A DNA stretch of 64,000 nucleotides, from assembly GCA_023229785.1 (NCBI GenBank), contig JALNYV010000001.1, positions 372,001 through 436,000 on the forward strand. Direction: 5' to 3'. Of this stretch, positions 18,399 through 27,136 are shown one piece after another; positions within the stretch are counted from its first letter, which is position 1, and each line of letters starts with the position of its first letter. The DNA comes from Candidatus Dojkabacteria bacterium. Lineage in GTDB: Bacteria > Patescibacteria > Dojkabacteria > SC72. The position numbers were made by a program, and so were the translations under genes. Below the pieces are notes generated by a model that made no database searches, was not told the DNA's origin, and saw only the letters and a program-made list of their open reading frames with translations.

Positions 18399-21300
18399 TT
18401 ATTCTCCACTTCCAGCAGTCCCGTGAAGTGCTCCTCCTGGATTCCATATTACTGATTTATTCGATACATCATCTGGATTAAAGCTACTAATTCTCACAAA
18501 ATATCCAAGAGTACTTGATATCGGATAGTCAAATCCATACTCAACACCTTCGCTCTTTTGGAAGCCTTCATATTTTCCCTTTGATGTTGGCCACCATGTT
18601 ACATTATCTGCTGTCAATTGTGAAATCTCATTAATACTGTTTATTAGTGAGGATGCTGTGAATTTCTTAGTATATCCATTTACCCCTATCAGATTCCAAC
18701 CTGCCGAAAATGCAACCGGTATGGATTCCTTGATTGCCATTGCAGGAAGAGTTATTTTAAAATCTTTTGCTGTTTTAATTACATAACCCCTTCCGAATGT
18801 TAGTGGAAAATCATTTCCTAATATTTCATTAGTAATAGTATTCAATCGTAAACCTGGGACCCATTTCCCTCCGTCAAAATATGATATGTATAACACTCTA
18901 TTGTTTTCTGAAACATTTGCATATTTAAATAGGTCGCTAGCCATAAGAGGCTTTTTAGTATCAGTTGTTAAAAACGTATTAAATGAAACTATGTTATACC
19001 CCTGACTTAGATTTAAATCATACCCTTTAGATATTTTCTCAATCTTAATATCTTTTGCTTTGATATTTATTAATAAATCTTCAGTATCTTTTACATTTGT
19101 TATATCTGCAGGTTTTTGATATCCCTTAGTTCCATTTCTATCGATATATAATACTGTTGGATCTTTAGATGTTACAGAATATACATATTTATCATCGTTA
19201 CTTGTGATGGAATATAGACCTGGCTCGATATAGTAGTTTATGTAGTCAGAAGAAGTTGTCGAAACTCCAAGAACTGGTATAGATTCCCCTAAAGCATTTC
19301 CAGTACAAGTCTCTGAGTTAGCTATATTTGGAATAATTGTATACGGCATATAAGAGTTTAAAGTGGATTCTTTTACCCAAACTCTCATATTATTGCTATC
19401 CGTCAATTCTATACATATATCCTTATCGGAAGTATTTGAAGAATTTAGTGCTTTAGCCTCCTCTTCTGTTAAACAGATAGTATTCCCTAACGAAGATAAT
19501 AGTTTAAATGGTTCGTCTACTGCACAAACTAAATTGTTTACAACAGAATTTATGTAAGATACTACAGAAAGTCTTTCACATTTTTTTGTTTCATAATTAT
19601 AATCATATCCATTGTCTACATCACATCCATGTGACGTCCAAATCCCAGAATCTTTCCATACACCATACTTATTACATCTATAGCCAGGTAAACAGCAATT
19701 ACTTACATTTGTTACATAGTCTTCACTATCTTGATGGGGATTAAGGGCATCGTCAGAACAATAATTCCCTGTTTCATTTACCCAGTTAGTTGTTTCCCAT
19801 TTTCCATTCACACAGGCTACTTTACGAACGAATCTCTCATTGTCGATTCGACGGGTTTTAACAGGAGCCACCCCAGAACAAGCTGTACTTCCGCTTATAA
19901 TAGCCGAAGTTCCTTTCTCTGTTTCCTCCGAAGATTTTTCCTCCACTTTTGTTTGTGGCGAACTTTTTTTCTCACATCCAGGGGTTTTGTAATCACTAGG
20001 TTCACATAAACAAGGATGTCCATTACAGGTTGAATTACCTGTTTGAACTCTAGGAACATAATTTCCAGAATCATCGTATGTGATATCGTCTCCGTTCGCA
20101 GCGCTTGCACATAGTGCAGGTCTACAATCTCCATCAACTGGAACATTATTTCCTGCTGAGTTTTTACAATAACACTGAGCACCTACATTACAGTTTCCTG
20201 AATATCTTGTAGTATCACGACATTTTTCTTCACTTGTTGATGTTTCTGTATCATCTGAAGTAGCATCGTTCTCACTGGTATTTGCAGGCGGTTGAGTAGT
20301 AGCTGGGGCGGCACAATCACCAGGACATGTTGCATGAGTCTCTCCATCGTTACATTGCCTATCACCACAAGAATAGGTTGGGCCACTTAATCCACACGCA
20401 GGCTTACCTTTACAGCCACAATTTTGATAATCTATACATATTTTCTGAGATGTAGCAGCATAAATACTTTTTTCAAAAAGGTTTGTAAGGGAAAATACAT
20501 GATTTATCTTTTCTTTAATTTGTTTAATGTTTTTCTGCACCCAACTCTCTTTAATATTTTCATCACTATATCCCAAAATATCAGAAGTCGGATTATCATC
20601 TATTCCCCAAATTAATTCTCTCTTTTCTTTAGAATCTAGATTTACAAATTGTACAGACATTTCTAATTTATCAACTCCATCTTCGTATGAGTTATCAATT
20701 TTTCCCAAGGAATCTCTAAGGTTTGATTTATCTACAGTCCAACCCCCATCATTATTTGTTACAGAAGAAAGAAGGTTTGAACCATTACTTCCATCAAATT
20801 TCATAGCTTTGATAAATACAATTGCATCTGTAGCCGAATTATCAGTTAACAATCCATCTTTATCTTTTTCTAGTGTTGTTAATCTTCCATACGCTGGATT
20901 TGGGGATGTTAAATTAGCAGGGTCATCAAATGTCTTAAATGAAAAAGCCTCTGCCACCGGGAAATCAAACTCATTTATTGTTTTATCAACGCTACTAACA
21001 TTCCAAGTCTTAACTCCATTTCCAATTCTAAAATAGTACTGAGTATTTGGATTTAAATTTGCAATTGTGACGTGGTGAGTATAATAGTTACCAAACTTTG
21101 TTACTTTTACACTTTCTATACTGCCGCTACCAATTCCAGTCACACTACCATCCGTTAAATCACTCTTCCCTTTTAATATATCTTTGTTATATTGAGCAAG
21201 CTGGGCTGCTGCAAAATCCCTATCGTCATACCCTTTTGTACTACCTATCCCAAACGGTAGAAAGCTATCCTTTTCTTTCACATATACAATTCCTGTGTCT

Positions 21301-21482
21301 TCTTGACTTGTTACCCAAGAAATAGTTGCACTTTGTCCAGTAATATTCGTTACCCTTACCTTACTTGCCTTAACAACAAGCTTATTTCCCAAATACCAAC
21401 CTCCAAGTCCAACACCAGCAATACCTAAAAGAACGAGAAAAACAATTAATATTTTCTTGAAGTTTATCCTAATTTTAAGCAT
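18399..21482 (-). CDS. Large anchored surface protein: FN3-like module plus cysteine-rich region
   Basis: 1027 residues from ATG 21482. A GGTGA sequence 5 nt upstream serves as SD, and the TTG at 21515 would extend the frame by 11 codons. A membrane helix spans about 11-30, then an FN3-like module (40-185: ITGQSATISWVTSQEDTGIVYV, ANLNPNTQYYFRIGNG). A region of roughly 30 cysteines lies at about 345-640, in short Cys-Gly and Cys-Asp repeats such as CGDRQCNDGETHATC and CNGHPCLCEPSDY. C-terminal beta domains include two copies of a motif near GYNIVSF/GWNLIGVNG. No catalytic site found. Probably an adhesin or stalk cross-linked by disulphides. Confidence 0.72.
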   Translation of the reverse strand: MLKIRINFKKILIVFLVLLGIAGVGLGGWYLGNKLVVKASKVRVTNITGQSATISWVTSQEDTGIVYVKEKDSFLPFGIGSTKGYDDRDFAAAQLAQYNKDILKGKSDLTDGSVTGIGSGSIESVKVTKFGNYYTHHVTIANLNPNTQYYFRIGNGVKTWNVSSVDKTINEFDFPVAEAFSFKTFDDPANLTSPNPAYGRLTTLEKDKDGLLTDNSATDAIVFIKAMKFDGSNGSNLLSSVTNNDGGWTVDKSNLRDSLGKIDNSYEDGVDKLEMSVQFVNLDSKEKRELIWGIDDNPTSDILGYSDENIKESWVQKNIKQIKEKINHVFSLTNLFEKSIYAATSQKICIDYQNCGCKGKPACGLSGPTYSCGDRQCNDGETHATCPGDCAAPATTQPPANTSENDATSDDTETSTSEEKCRDTTRYSGNCNVGAQCYCKNSAGNNVPVDGDCRPALCASAANGDDITYDDSGNYVPRVQTGNSTCNGHPCLCEPSDYKTPGCEKKSSPQTKVEEKSSEETEKGTSAIISGSTACSGVAPVKTRRIDNERFVRKVACVNGKWETTNWVNETGNYCSDDALNPHQDSEDYVTNVSNCCLPGYRCNKYGVWKDSGIWTSHGCDVDNGYDYNYETKKCERLSVVSYINSVVNNLVCAVDEPFKLLSSLGNTICLTEEEAKALNSSNTSDKDICIELTDSNNMRVWVKESTLNSYMPYTIIPNIANSETCTGNALGESIPVLGVSTTSSDYINYYIEPGLYSITSNDDKYVYSVTSKDPTVLYIDRNGTKGYQKPADITNVKDTEDLLINIKAKDIKIEKISKGYDLNLSQGYNIVSFNTFLTTDTKKPLMASDLFKYANVSENNRVLYISYFDGGKWVPGLRLNTITNEILGNDFPLTFGRGYVIKTAKDFKITLPAMAIKESIPVAFSAGWNLIGVNGYTKKFTASSLINSINEISQLTADNVTWWPTSKGKYEGFQKSEGVEYGFDYPISSTLGYFVRISSFNPDDVSNKSVIWNPGGALHGTAGSGE

Positions 21483-21593
21483 AAAAATCACCGTTATCTT
21501 ACTACTAATATACAATCATTTTACCAATATAAAGTCAATTTTTAAGAAGGATTTTGAGTAAAATTATCACTGAGAAATAAATTTATAACGGCA

Positions 21594-21602
21594 TGATATA
21601 AT
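21594..21602 (+). promoter_or_regulatory. Extended -10 of rsmE (leaderless)
   Basis: TGATATAAT, a perfect extended -10. The hexamer ends 8 bp before GTG 21610, the same spacing as at alaS, lepA, dnaJ and the sortase gene. The ATG at 21604 lies only 2 bp after the hexamer and would not be in the transcript. Confidence 0.7.
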
Positions 21603-21609
21603 CATGGCT

Positions 21610-22341
21610 GTGAAAACATACTATATTCCACATAAATTAAAAGCTGGTGATATTACACATCTGGCTGATAACGATAGTGAATACGCAATTAAAATTGAAA
21701 AAGTGAAAATTGAGGACATTCTTTTTGTCCAATCAACCGAATACGTATATACATCTGTAATAACAGATATTTCAAACAAAAGTGTTGAGGTAGAAATAAT
21801 CGAAAAAACAGATAAGGTCAGAATGAATGTTCCTAAACTTCATTTAGCACTAATTCAATCTATACTAAACAACACAAAGATGGAGCTCATTCTTGAGAAA
21901 TGTACAGAAATTGGAGTAAATGAAATCATATTAGTTGAATCTGAGCTCTGTTTAGTAGATGGTAAAATAGTAAATAAGAATTTCAATAAACTAGAAGGGG
22001 TAATTCGCGAGGCTGGCATCCAAAGTAGAAACCAATTTCCTCCAGTACTAAATAGACCAATTCCCCTTTCACAGATTGATAGGTATCTTTCGAAAGACTC
22101 TCTAAACATTTGTCTCTCAACAGAAATTGAAAATGGAAAATCATTAAAAGTAATAAACGAAACTAAAAATAATAATATTTGTATTGCTGTTGGTCCAGAA
22201 AGTGGTTGGAGTGTTACAGACTTAGAAGTATTTAAAAAGAATAATTTTCAATTTATGTCTCTAAAAGGTAATATACTCAGAACTGAGACGGTAAGCATTG
22301 TTGTTAGCAGTATAATTAAAAATATGAAAGGGGAAATATAA
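21610..22341 (+). CDS. rsmE: 16S rRNA (uracil1498-N3)-methyltransferase
   Basis: 243 residues from GTG 21610, since the promoter rules out ATG 21604. It has the RsmE layout: an N-terminal PUA-like part (YYIPHKLKAGD...ADNDSEYAIKI) and a C-terminal SPOUT methyltransferase domain with PKLHLALIQ, KMELILEKCTEIGVNEIILVES, the AdoMet knot loops CIAVGPESGWS and MSLKGNILRTETVSIVV. It methylates U1498 of 16S rRNA in the 30S subunit. Its TAA overlaps the ATG of the next methyltransferase gene by one base, so the two form an rRNA-modification operon. Confidence 0.9.
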   Translation: MKTYYIPHKLKAGDITHLADNDSEYAIKIEKVKIEDILFVQSTEYVYTSVITDISNKSVEVEIIEKTDKVRMNVPKLHLALIQSILNNTKMELILEKCTEIGVNEIILVESELCLVDGKIVNKNFNKLEGVIREAGIQSRNQFPPVLNRPIPLSQIDRYLSKDSLNICLSTEIENGKSLKVINETKNNNICIAVGPESGWSVTDLEVFKKNNFQFMSLKGNILRTETVSIVVSSIIKNMKGEI

Positions 22342-23357
22342 TGAAAAAACCAAAGGTGTTCAAAAAGAATATAAAAGAGAGAATGAAGGAACAGAAAAAA
22401 TACTATTCTAAGGAAGATATATTTCTTTCAAGAATGGCTAGTATCACAAAAATCCCAAAGGGAACTATTGCCTCTATGTTTAAAGAGAGAGCAATGACAA
22501 CAATTAGATTCAACACGCTTAAAGACACCCATACAAATATATATAAAAAGGTAAGATCGAAGGGAATATTTCTAGTCGAGGTTCCTTGGATTAGTAATAC
22601 TTATGTAATTCCTAATAACGACAAATCCGAACTTGGGAAACTTCCTGAGTATGACGAAGGATTATTTTACATTCAGAATCTTTCGAGCATGCTTCCACCA
22701 TTAATTCTTAATCCAAAAGAAAAAGACAAGGTATTAGACATGTGTGCAGCTCCAGGAAGTAAAACGCTACTACTTGCGGATATGATGAACAACAAAGGAA
22801 AAATAGTTGCAAATGATGTTGATGCTTGGAGAATTGGAAAATTAAAAGAGATAATTACTATGTTTGGAATCAAAAATTGCGAGGTTACAAGTGAAGATGG
22901 AACAGGATTTGGAAAAAGAGAGGCGGGAAGGTTTGATAAAATCCTTCTTGACGCTCCTTGTTCTGGAGAGGGAATGATATATCTTGCTTCTCCAATGGCT
23001 CTAAGGTTTTGGAACATTAAAAAAGTAAAAGCTGAAGTAAATATCCAAAAGAACTTAATCATTTCTGCGTTTAATGCTCTAAAACCAGGCGGAACACTTG
23101 TATATTCAACATGTACCTTAGAACCAGATGAAAATGAGGGAATTGTATCCTATCTTCTTTCAAATTTTATTAATGCAAAGGTAGAAGAAATCCCATTATT
23201 TGATACAAAGGAATTTATTAATTTCAAAAAACATATTAAAAGAGGATTGCTTACTTGGAACGATAAAATTTACAACCAAGAAGTTTCTAAAACATACAGG
23301 GTATTGCCATCTTCAGAAATGATGGGATTTTATATTGCTAAGATTGTGAAAGAATAA
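22341..23357 (+). CDS. NOL1/NOP2/Sun (RsmB/RsmF-type) RNA m5C methyltransferase
   Basis: 338 residues. The class I methyltransferase core shows VLDMCAAPGSKT (AdoMet motif I), LLDAPCSGEGM (motif IV, with the release Cys) and VYSTCTLEPDENE (motif VI, with the nucleophilic Cys). This is the two-cysteine signature of 5-methylcytosine RNA methyltransferases. There is no NusB-like N-terminal domain, so it resembles RsmF/YebU or archaeal-type NSUN enzymes more than full RsmB. An AGGGG sequence precedes the ATG. Its TAA abuts the stop of pnp with no spacer. Confidence 0.9.
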   Translation: MKKPKVFKKNIKERMKEQKKYYSKEDIFLSRMASITKIPKGTIASMFKERAMTTIRFNTLKDTHTNIYKKVRSKGIFLVEVPWISNTYVIPNNDKSELGKLPEYDEGLFYIQNLSSMLPPLILNPKEKDKVLDMCAAPGSKTLLLADMMNNKGKIVANDVDAWRIGKLKEIITMFGIKNCEVTSEDGTGFGKREAGRFDKILLDAPCSGEGMIYLASPMALRFWNIKKVKAEVNIQKNLIISAFNALKPGGTLVYSTCTLEPDENEGIVSYLLSNFINAKVEEIPLFDTKEFINFKKHIKRGLLTWNDKIYNQEVSKTYRVLPSSEMMGFYIAKIVKE

Positions 23358-25502
23358 TTACTTCTTTCCTACAGCCTTCATACTCAGCTTTATTTTTCCA
23401 TCTCTTCCAATATCTAGAACCTTTACTGTTACTTCTTGCCCTTCCGTTACATATTTTCTAACGTCTTTTACAAATTCATCTGCCATTTCAGATACATGAA
23501 CGAGCCCTGAAACGTTCTGCGCAATATCTACAAATGCCCCATATTCCATTATCGTTGCCACAGTTCCCTTATATTCTTCTCCAATTACTGGAACAAATGC
23601 TACTTGTAGTACTCGTGCTTTTGCAGCATCTAATTCAGCCTGTGTATTTGCATAGATATTTACTGTTCCGTCTTCTTCAATATTGACCTCTGCTCCTGTT
23701 TTTTCCGTAATATCCTTAATGTTCTTTCCTCCAGGACCTATTAACTCCCCGATTTTGCTAACAGCTATTTTCATTGATTCAACCTTTGGAGCAAAGTTAG
23801 AAACTTTTTCTCGTGGTTTTTCAATTGTTTTATACATCTCATCCAATATCTGTAATCTGGCTTCTTTTGACTGAATAATTGCTTTCTCAAATATTTCTAT
23901 TGGAAGACCTTTTGCTTTAGTATCAAACTGTATTGCAGTTATTCCGTCTCTTGTTCCTGCAACTTTAAAATCCATAAATCCGTAGAAATCTTCAAGATCT
24001 CTGATATCTGTTAGTATTGAATATTCTTCTGGCTTATCTTCTTCATAGACAACTCCACATGCAATTCCCGCTACGTGCTTTTTAATCGGAACTCCTGCGT
24101 CCATAAGTGCAAGGGTTGAGGCACTTGAGCATCCCTGACTACTAGAACCGTTTTCGGACATAATGTCACTACTTACAATTATTGTATACGGGAATTCTTC
24201 AACACTAGGAAGAACCGGAATTAACGCCTTCTCGGCTAGAGCACCATGCCCTATCTCTCTTCTTCCTGGATTATAGTTATATCTTTGTGCTTGCCCCATT
24301 GTGAATGGATATTGAGAGTAGAAATGCATAAACGACCTATTATCCTCACCAGTCATGTTTTCAATCATCTGTTGTTTCCTAATTGTTCCCAGTGTTACAG
24401 TTGAGAGTATTTGGGTTAATCCTCTGGTAAATAGGCCACTTCCATGAACTCTTGGAAGAAGTGCTACCTCACATCCCATCTCACGAACTTGCTCAAATTT
24501 TCTCCCATCTAATCTTCTTTTCTCTTCTTTGATAAGTTTTCTCATTAAATATTTAGCTGTTTTCTCATAAGCTTCTTTTAATTGAGACTTCGAGTATTTT
24601 CCTTCGTATTTTTTAGCAATTTCTTCTTGAATGGCTTTTCCTTCTTTTGAAGCCATCAGTTTTGTTTTACTAAACTGTGGATCTTCACTTGCAGAAATAT
24701 CCAAAACCTTAAGTATTCTGTCTCCAAAATCTTTTTTAATTTCATCAACCAATTCTTTTGGTAATTCAAATGAAACATATTCTGCTTTCTCTGGTTTAAT
24801 TAAATCTACTAATTTCTTTTGAATCTTTATCCATTGATCCATCTCAGAAATACCAACCTTCATTGCACTAACGATTTCTTCTTCAGAAAGCTCGTAGGCA
24901 TCTGCATCAAGATTGGTAACATTTTTACCATCACCCGCAATTACAAGATTTAGTTTCATTTTACTTGCTTCATCATCCCTATCTGCTTTTGCAGCATAGT
25001 TTAAAATTTGTTCTAGCTTTCCACCTTTCCCGTATCCAATTCTAACTCCTGCAATTGGAGTACTAAAGGGAATTTTTGAAAGAAGCAATGCAGCTGAAAC
25101 TGCATTTATTGCCAATATTGTTGGGTCGTTCTCTGGATCAAAGGACATCACTTCAACAATTATCTGCACCTCACATCTAAAATCCTCTGGAAACATAAAC
25201 CTCATTGATCTGTCAATGATTCGAGCGCGCAATATTGCATCATCACTAGGAAATCTTTCTCTTTTTACAAATCTTGAAGAGCTAACCATTCCCGCTGCTG
25301 CCATTTTCTCAACATACTCAACAGACATTGGGAAATAGTCTAAATCAGCAACTGGTTCACCAACACTAACTGTTGCAAGAATTACTGTATCTCCAAGACC
25401 TGCCATAATAGCAACATCCGCTTTTCTTGCAAATTTTCCAGTTGAAAAATACCCTTTTCTTCCGTTAATTTCAAAATCGACTCTTTTTTCGTTAAATAAC
25501 AT
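23358..25502 (-). CDS. pnp: Polynucleotide phosphorylase
   Basis: 714 residues, normal length. It degrades RNA phosphorolytically from the 3' end. Two RNase PH domains flank a helical domain, followed by KH (IGELIGPGGKNIKDI) and S1 (GTVATIMEYGAFVDI, GLVHVSEMADEFVKDV). The second core domain holds SENGSSSQG and, in LEDFYGFMDFK, the Asp, Asp and Lys that bind the catalytic metal in E. coli. The neighbouring non-catalytic Asp is Phe here. It lies downstream of rpsO as in most bacteria, with a stem-loop between them that could be the site of autoregulation. Confidence 0.97.
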   Translation of the reverse strand: MLFNEKRVDFEINGRKGYFSTGKFARKADVAIMAGLGDTVILATVSVGEPVADLDYFPMSVEYVEKMAAAGMVSSSRFVKRERFPSDDAILRARIIDRSMRFMFPEDFRCEVQIIVEVMSFDPENDPTILAINAVSAALLLSKIPFSTPIAGVRIGYGKGGKLEQILNYAAKADRDDEASKMKLNLVIAGDGKNVTNLDADAYELSEEEIVSAMKVGISEMDQWIKIQKKLVDLIKPEKAEYVSFELPKELVDEIKKDFGDRILKVLDISASEDPQFSKTKLMASKEGKAIQEEIAKKYEGKYSKSQLKEAYEKTAKYLMRKLIKEEKRRLDGRKFEQVREMGCEVALLPRVHGSGLFTRGLTQILSTVTLGTIRKQQMIENMTGEDNRSFMHFYSQYPFTMGQAQRYNYNPGRREIGHGALAEKALIPVLPSVEEFPYTIIVSSDIMSENGSSSQGCSSASTLALMDAGVPIKKHVAGIACGVVYEEDKPEEYSILTDIRDLEDFYGFMDFKVAGTRDGITAIQFDTKAKGLPIEIFEKAIIQSKEARLQILDEMYKTIEKPREKVSNFAPKVESMKIAVSKIGELIGPGGKNIKDITEKTGAEVNIEEDGTVNIYANTQAELDAAKARVLQVAFVPVIGEEYKGTVATIMEYGAFVDIAQNVSGLVHVSEMADEFVKDVRKYVTEGQEVTVKVLDIGRDGKIKLSMKAVGKK

Positions 25503-25524
25503 ATATATTTATTAATAATTTATC

Positions 25525-25544
25525 TATGCTCAGATTGGAGCATA
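25525..25544 (-). promoter_or_regulatory. Stem-loop between rpsO and pnp
   Basis: TATGCTC (25525-25531) and GAGCATA (25538-25544) form a 7-bp perfect stem with a 6-base loop in the 82-bp rpsO-pnp gap. On the transcribed strand it is not followed by a U tract, so it fits a processing or autoregulatory hairpin better than a terminator. In E. coli the rpsO-pnp spacer carries an RNase III hairpin controlling pnp. Confidence 0.5.
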
Positions 25545-25584
25545 TCAATTTTTTTGTGAAAGTTATAGTGTGGATGTGTGTATA

Positions 25585-25848
25585 TTAAAGCTTTAGTGCT
25601 TTAACAACCTTTTTAAAGTTTGTTTCGTCTGTTCCTTTTAAATATTCTAGTAATCTTCTTCTCTTTCCTACCATTTGAAGTAATCCTCTCCTGGAATGAT
25701 TATCTTTTTTGTGAATCTTTAAATGTTCAGTTAAAAGTGTAATTTGCTCAGTAAGCAATGCTATTTGAACTGCAGGACTACCAGAATCACCCTCATGGGT
25801 CTGAAACTTCTTAATTAATTCTTCTTTCTTTTCGACTGATAGTGCCAT
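25585..25848 (-). CDS. rpsO: 30S ribosomal protein S15 (uS15)
   Basis: 87 residues, normal length. Typical motifs: [36 protein letters not shown] and [11 protein letters not shown]. It binds 16S rRNA at the central-domain three-way junction and starts platform assembly. The gene sits between the NrnA-like gene and pnp, the usual place. A possible extended -10 (TGTTAGGCT) ends 8 bp before the ATG. Confidence 0.97.
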   Translation of the reverse strand: MALSVEKKEELIKKFQTHEGDSGSPAVQIALLTEQITLLTEHLKIHKKDNHSRRGLLQMVGKRRRLLEYLKGTDETNFKKVVKALKL

Positions 25849-25918
25849 ATATATTAGCCTAACACAAATTTGTTTTTAATTACAATAGTGAATGGAAATT
25901 ATACTACAAAAATGAAAT

Positions 25919-27103
25919 CTAAACTTCCAAGCCTTTATTTGTACTATTTTTACGGCCTTTTGTCAACTTTTTAGCTAAGTTATCCACAATTGGAACATCT
26001 GTCGAAATATTTCCATTTGTTAATTTCACTCCATACAAATCATTTATTATAGGCCAGAAGTGTTTGTCCAAACCTGTTAACCCAACTTCAGAGAGAATTG
26101 CTGTCGCGTGTGAGATATCCCCCTTCCCTCCAAAAACACCCGCTATTACTTCTGCTGAAAATTTAAAAATATCGTTTGATTCTATAACTACAATTAGTTT
26201 GCTCTTAGATACTTCAATAAATTCAAACGCCAAATCAAACTCATTTGAAATGTTAAAAGGTATTCTGCCTATAAGGTTTAAATTTTCTTCATTAATTCCG
26301 TTGAACTTTAAATCACTACTTGCAACAGACGACCAAATAATTCTAGCTTTTTTATCCATCACCACTTTCTGCATCATTTTTATTGTTAGATTGAGCATAT
26401 TGCTTGTTTTAGAATAGTATTTTTCCCTAATTAATTGGGTTACATCAACTCCACTTTGGGCTAAATTCGCAATGGCTTGCCAAGTTGAAGGCTCGATATT
26501 TCCCTCAAGCATATTGATATTTGAGAATATTGATTTGAAAAGCAGTTCATGGACCTCTTTGGGTGTATTTTGAGGAAGTATCAAACTTAATGCTTGGGAA
26601 ACCGAATTAGTATTTATAATTTTACAAATAGGCAATTCTTTAAAGATATACTCATTCTTATCGTAAATATCCCCTAATGTTCTTGGCTCAGAAATGTTAA
26701 TTAATACACAGGAATCAAACTTTTTTGTACCCTCATCGAATTGAACATTGTTAAAATCAAAACCTCCCTTACTCGGAATTATTTTGAAGATTAATTTCCC
26801 TTTTTCTTTATCAGTATCATAAACAACTTTATCAATTGAGTTATCTCCATAATCAATGCTAACAGTGTATGAACACGGGGCTATGTCATTTACTACAACT
26901 ACCCCATATTCTTCTAATATTTGCTTTACATCTTTTTTAGGTTTGTTTTTTGAAATAACTGAAGATGAGATGTTGAAGTTGGAAAAAAGTTTTGACAAAG
27001 AGACTGCCGCAAAAGCACTGTCACTGCTGCTAATATCATTAATTACTATGGCTACATTCTGAGATTGCTCTACTAATTGTGATAACGAGATATCCAATGC
27101 CAT
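25919..27103 (-). CDS. DHH-family (NrnA-like) protein without catalytic motifs
   Basis: 394 residues. Gene order infB-this-rpsO-pnp is where nrnA (oligoribonuclease/pAp phosphatase) normally lies, and the fold outline matches: a two-layer DHH domain (1-190) and a DHHA1 domain whose Gly-rich motif is recognisable as FGGKGDISHATAIL (near 333-346). The metal-binding residues are gone. Motif I (HxxPDxDA) reads NDISSSDSA (22-30), the motif II Asp is Asn136, and DHH itself reads NTN (164-166). It is therefore probably not a phosphoesterase, though it may still bind RNA or nucleotides. The frame is open and full length, so it is not a simple pseudogene. Confidence 0.72.
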   Translation of the reverse strand: MALDISLSQLVEQSQNVAIVINDISSSDSAFAAVSLSKLFSNFNISSSVISKNKPKKDVKQILEEYGVVVVNDIAPCSYTVSIDYGDNSIDKVVYDTDKEKGKLIFKIIPSKGGFDFNNVQFDEGTKKFDSCVLINISEPRTLGDIYDKNEYIFKELPICKIINTNSVSQALSLILPQNTPKEVHELLFKSIFSNINMLEGNIEPSTWQAIANLAQSGVDVTQLIREKYYSKTSNMLNLTIKMMQKVVMDKKARIIWSSVASSDLKFNGINEENLNLIGRIPFNISNEFDLAFEFIEVSKSKLIVVIESNDIFKFSAEVIAGVFGGKGDISHATAILSEVGLTGLDKHFWPIINDLYGVKLTNGNISTDVPIVDNLAKKLTKGRKNSTNKGLEV

Positions 27104-27136
27104 ATACTATCTTATAGAAGTAATTATAGAAATATA

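Noticed and set aside
23358..25502. Loss of PNPase catalytic site because GDMD reads GFMD
   Set aside because: The changed Asp is not one of the metal ligands; the equivalents of E. coli Asp486, Asp492 and Lys494 are present.
25525..25560. Plus-strand terminator (hairpin plus T run) between rpsO and pnp
   Set aside because: No plus-strand gene leads into it. The T run lies on the strand opposite to the genes, so it cannot terminate rpsO.
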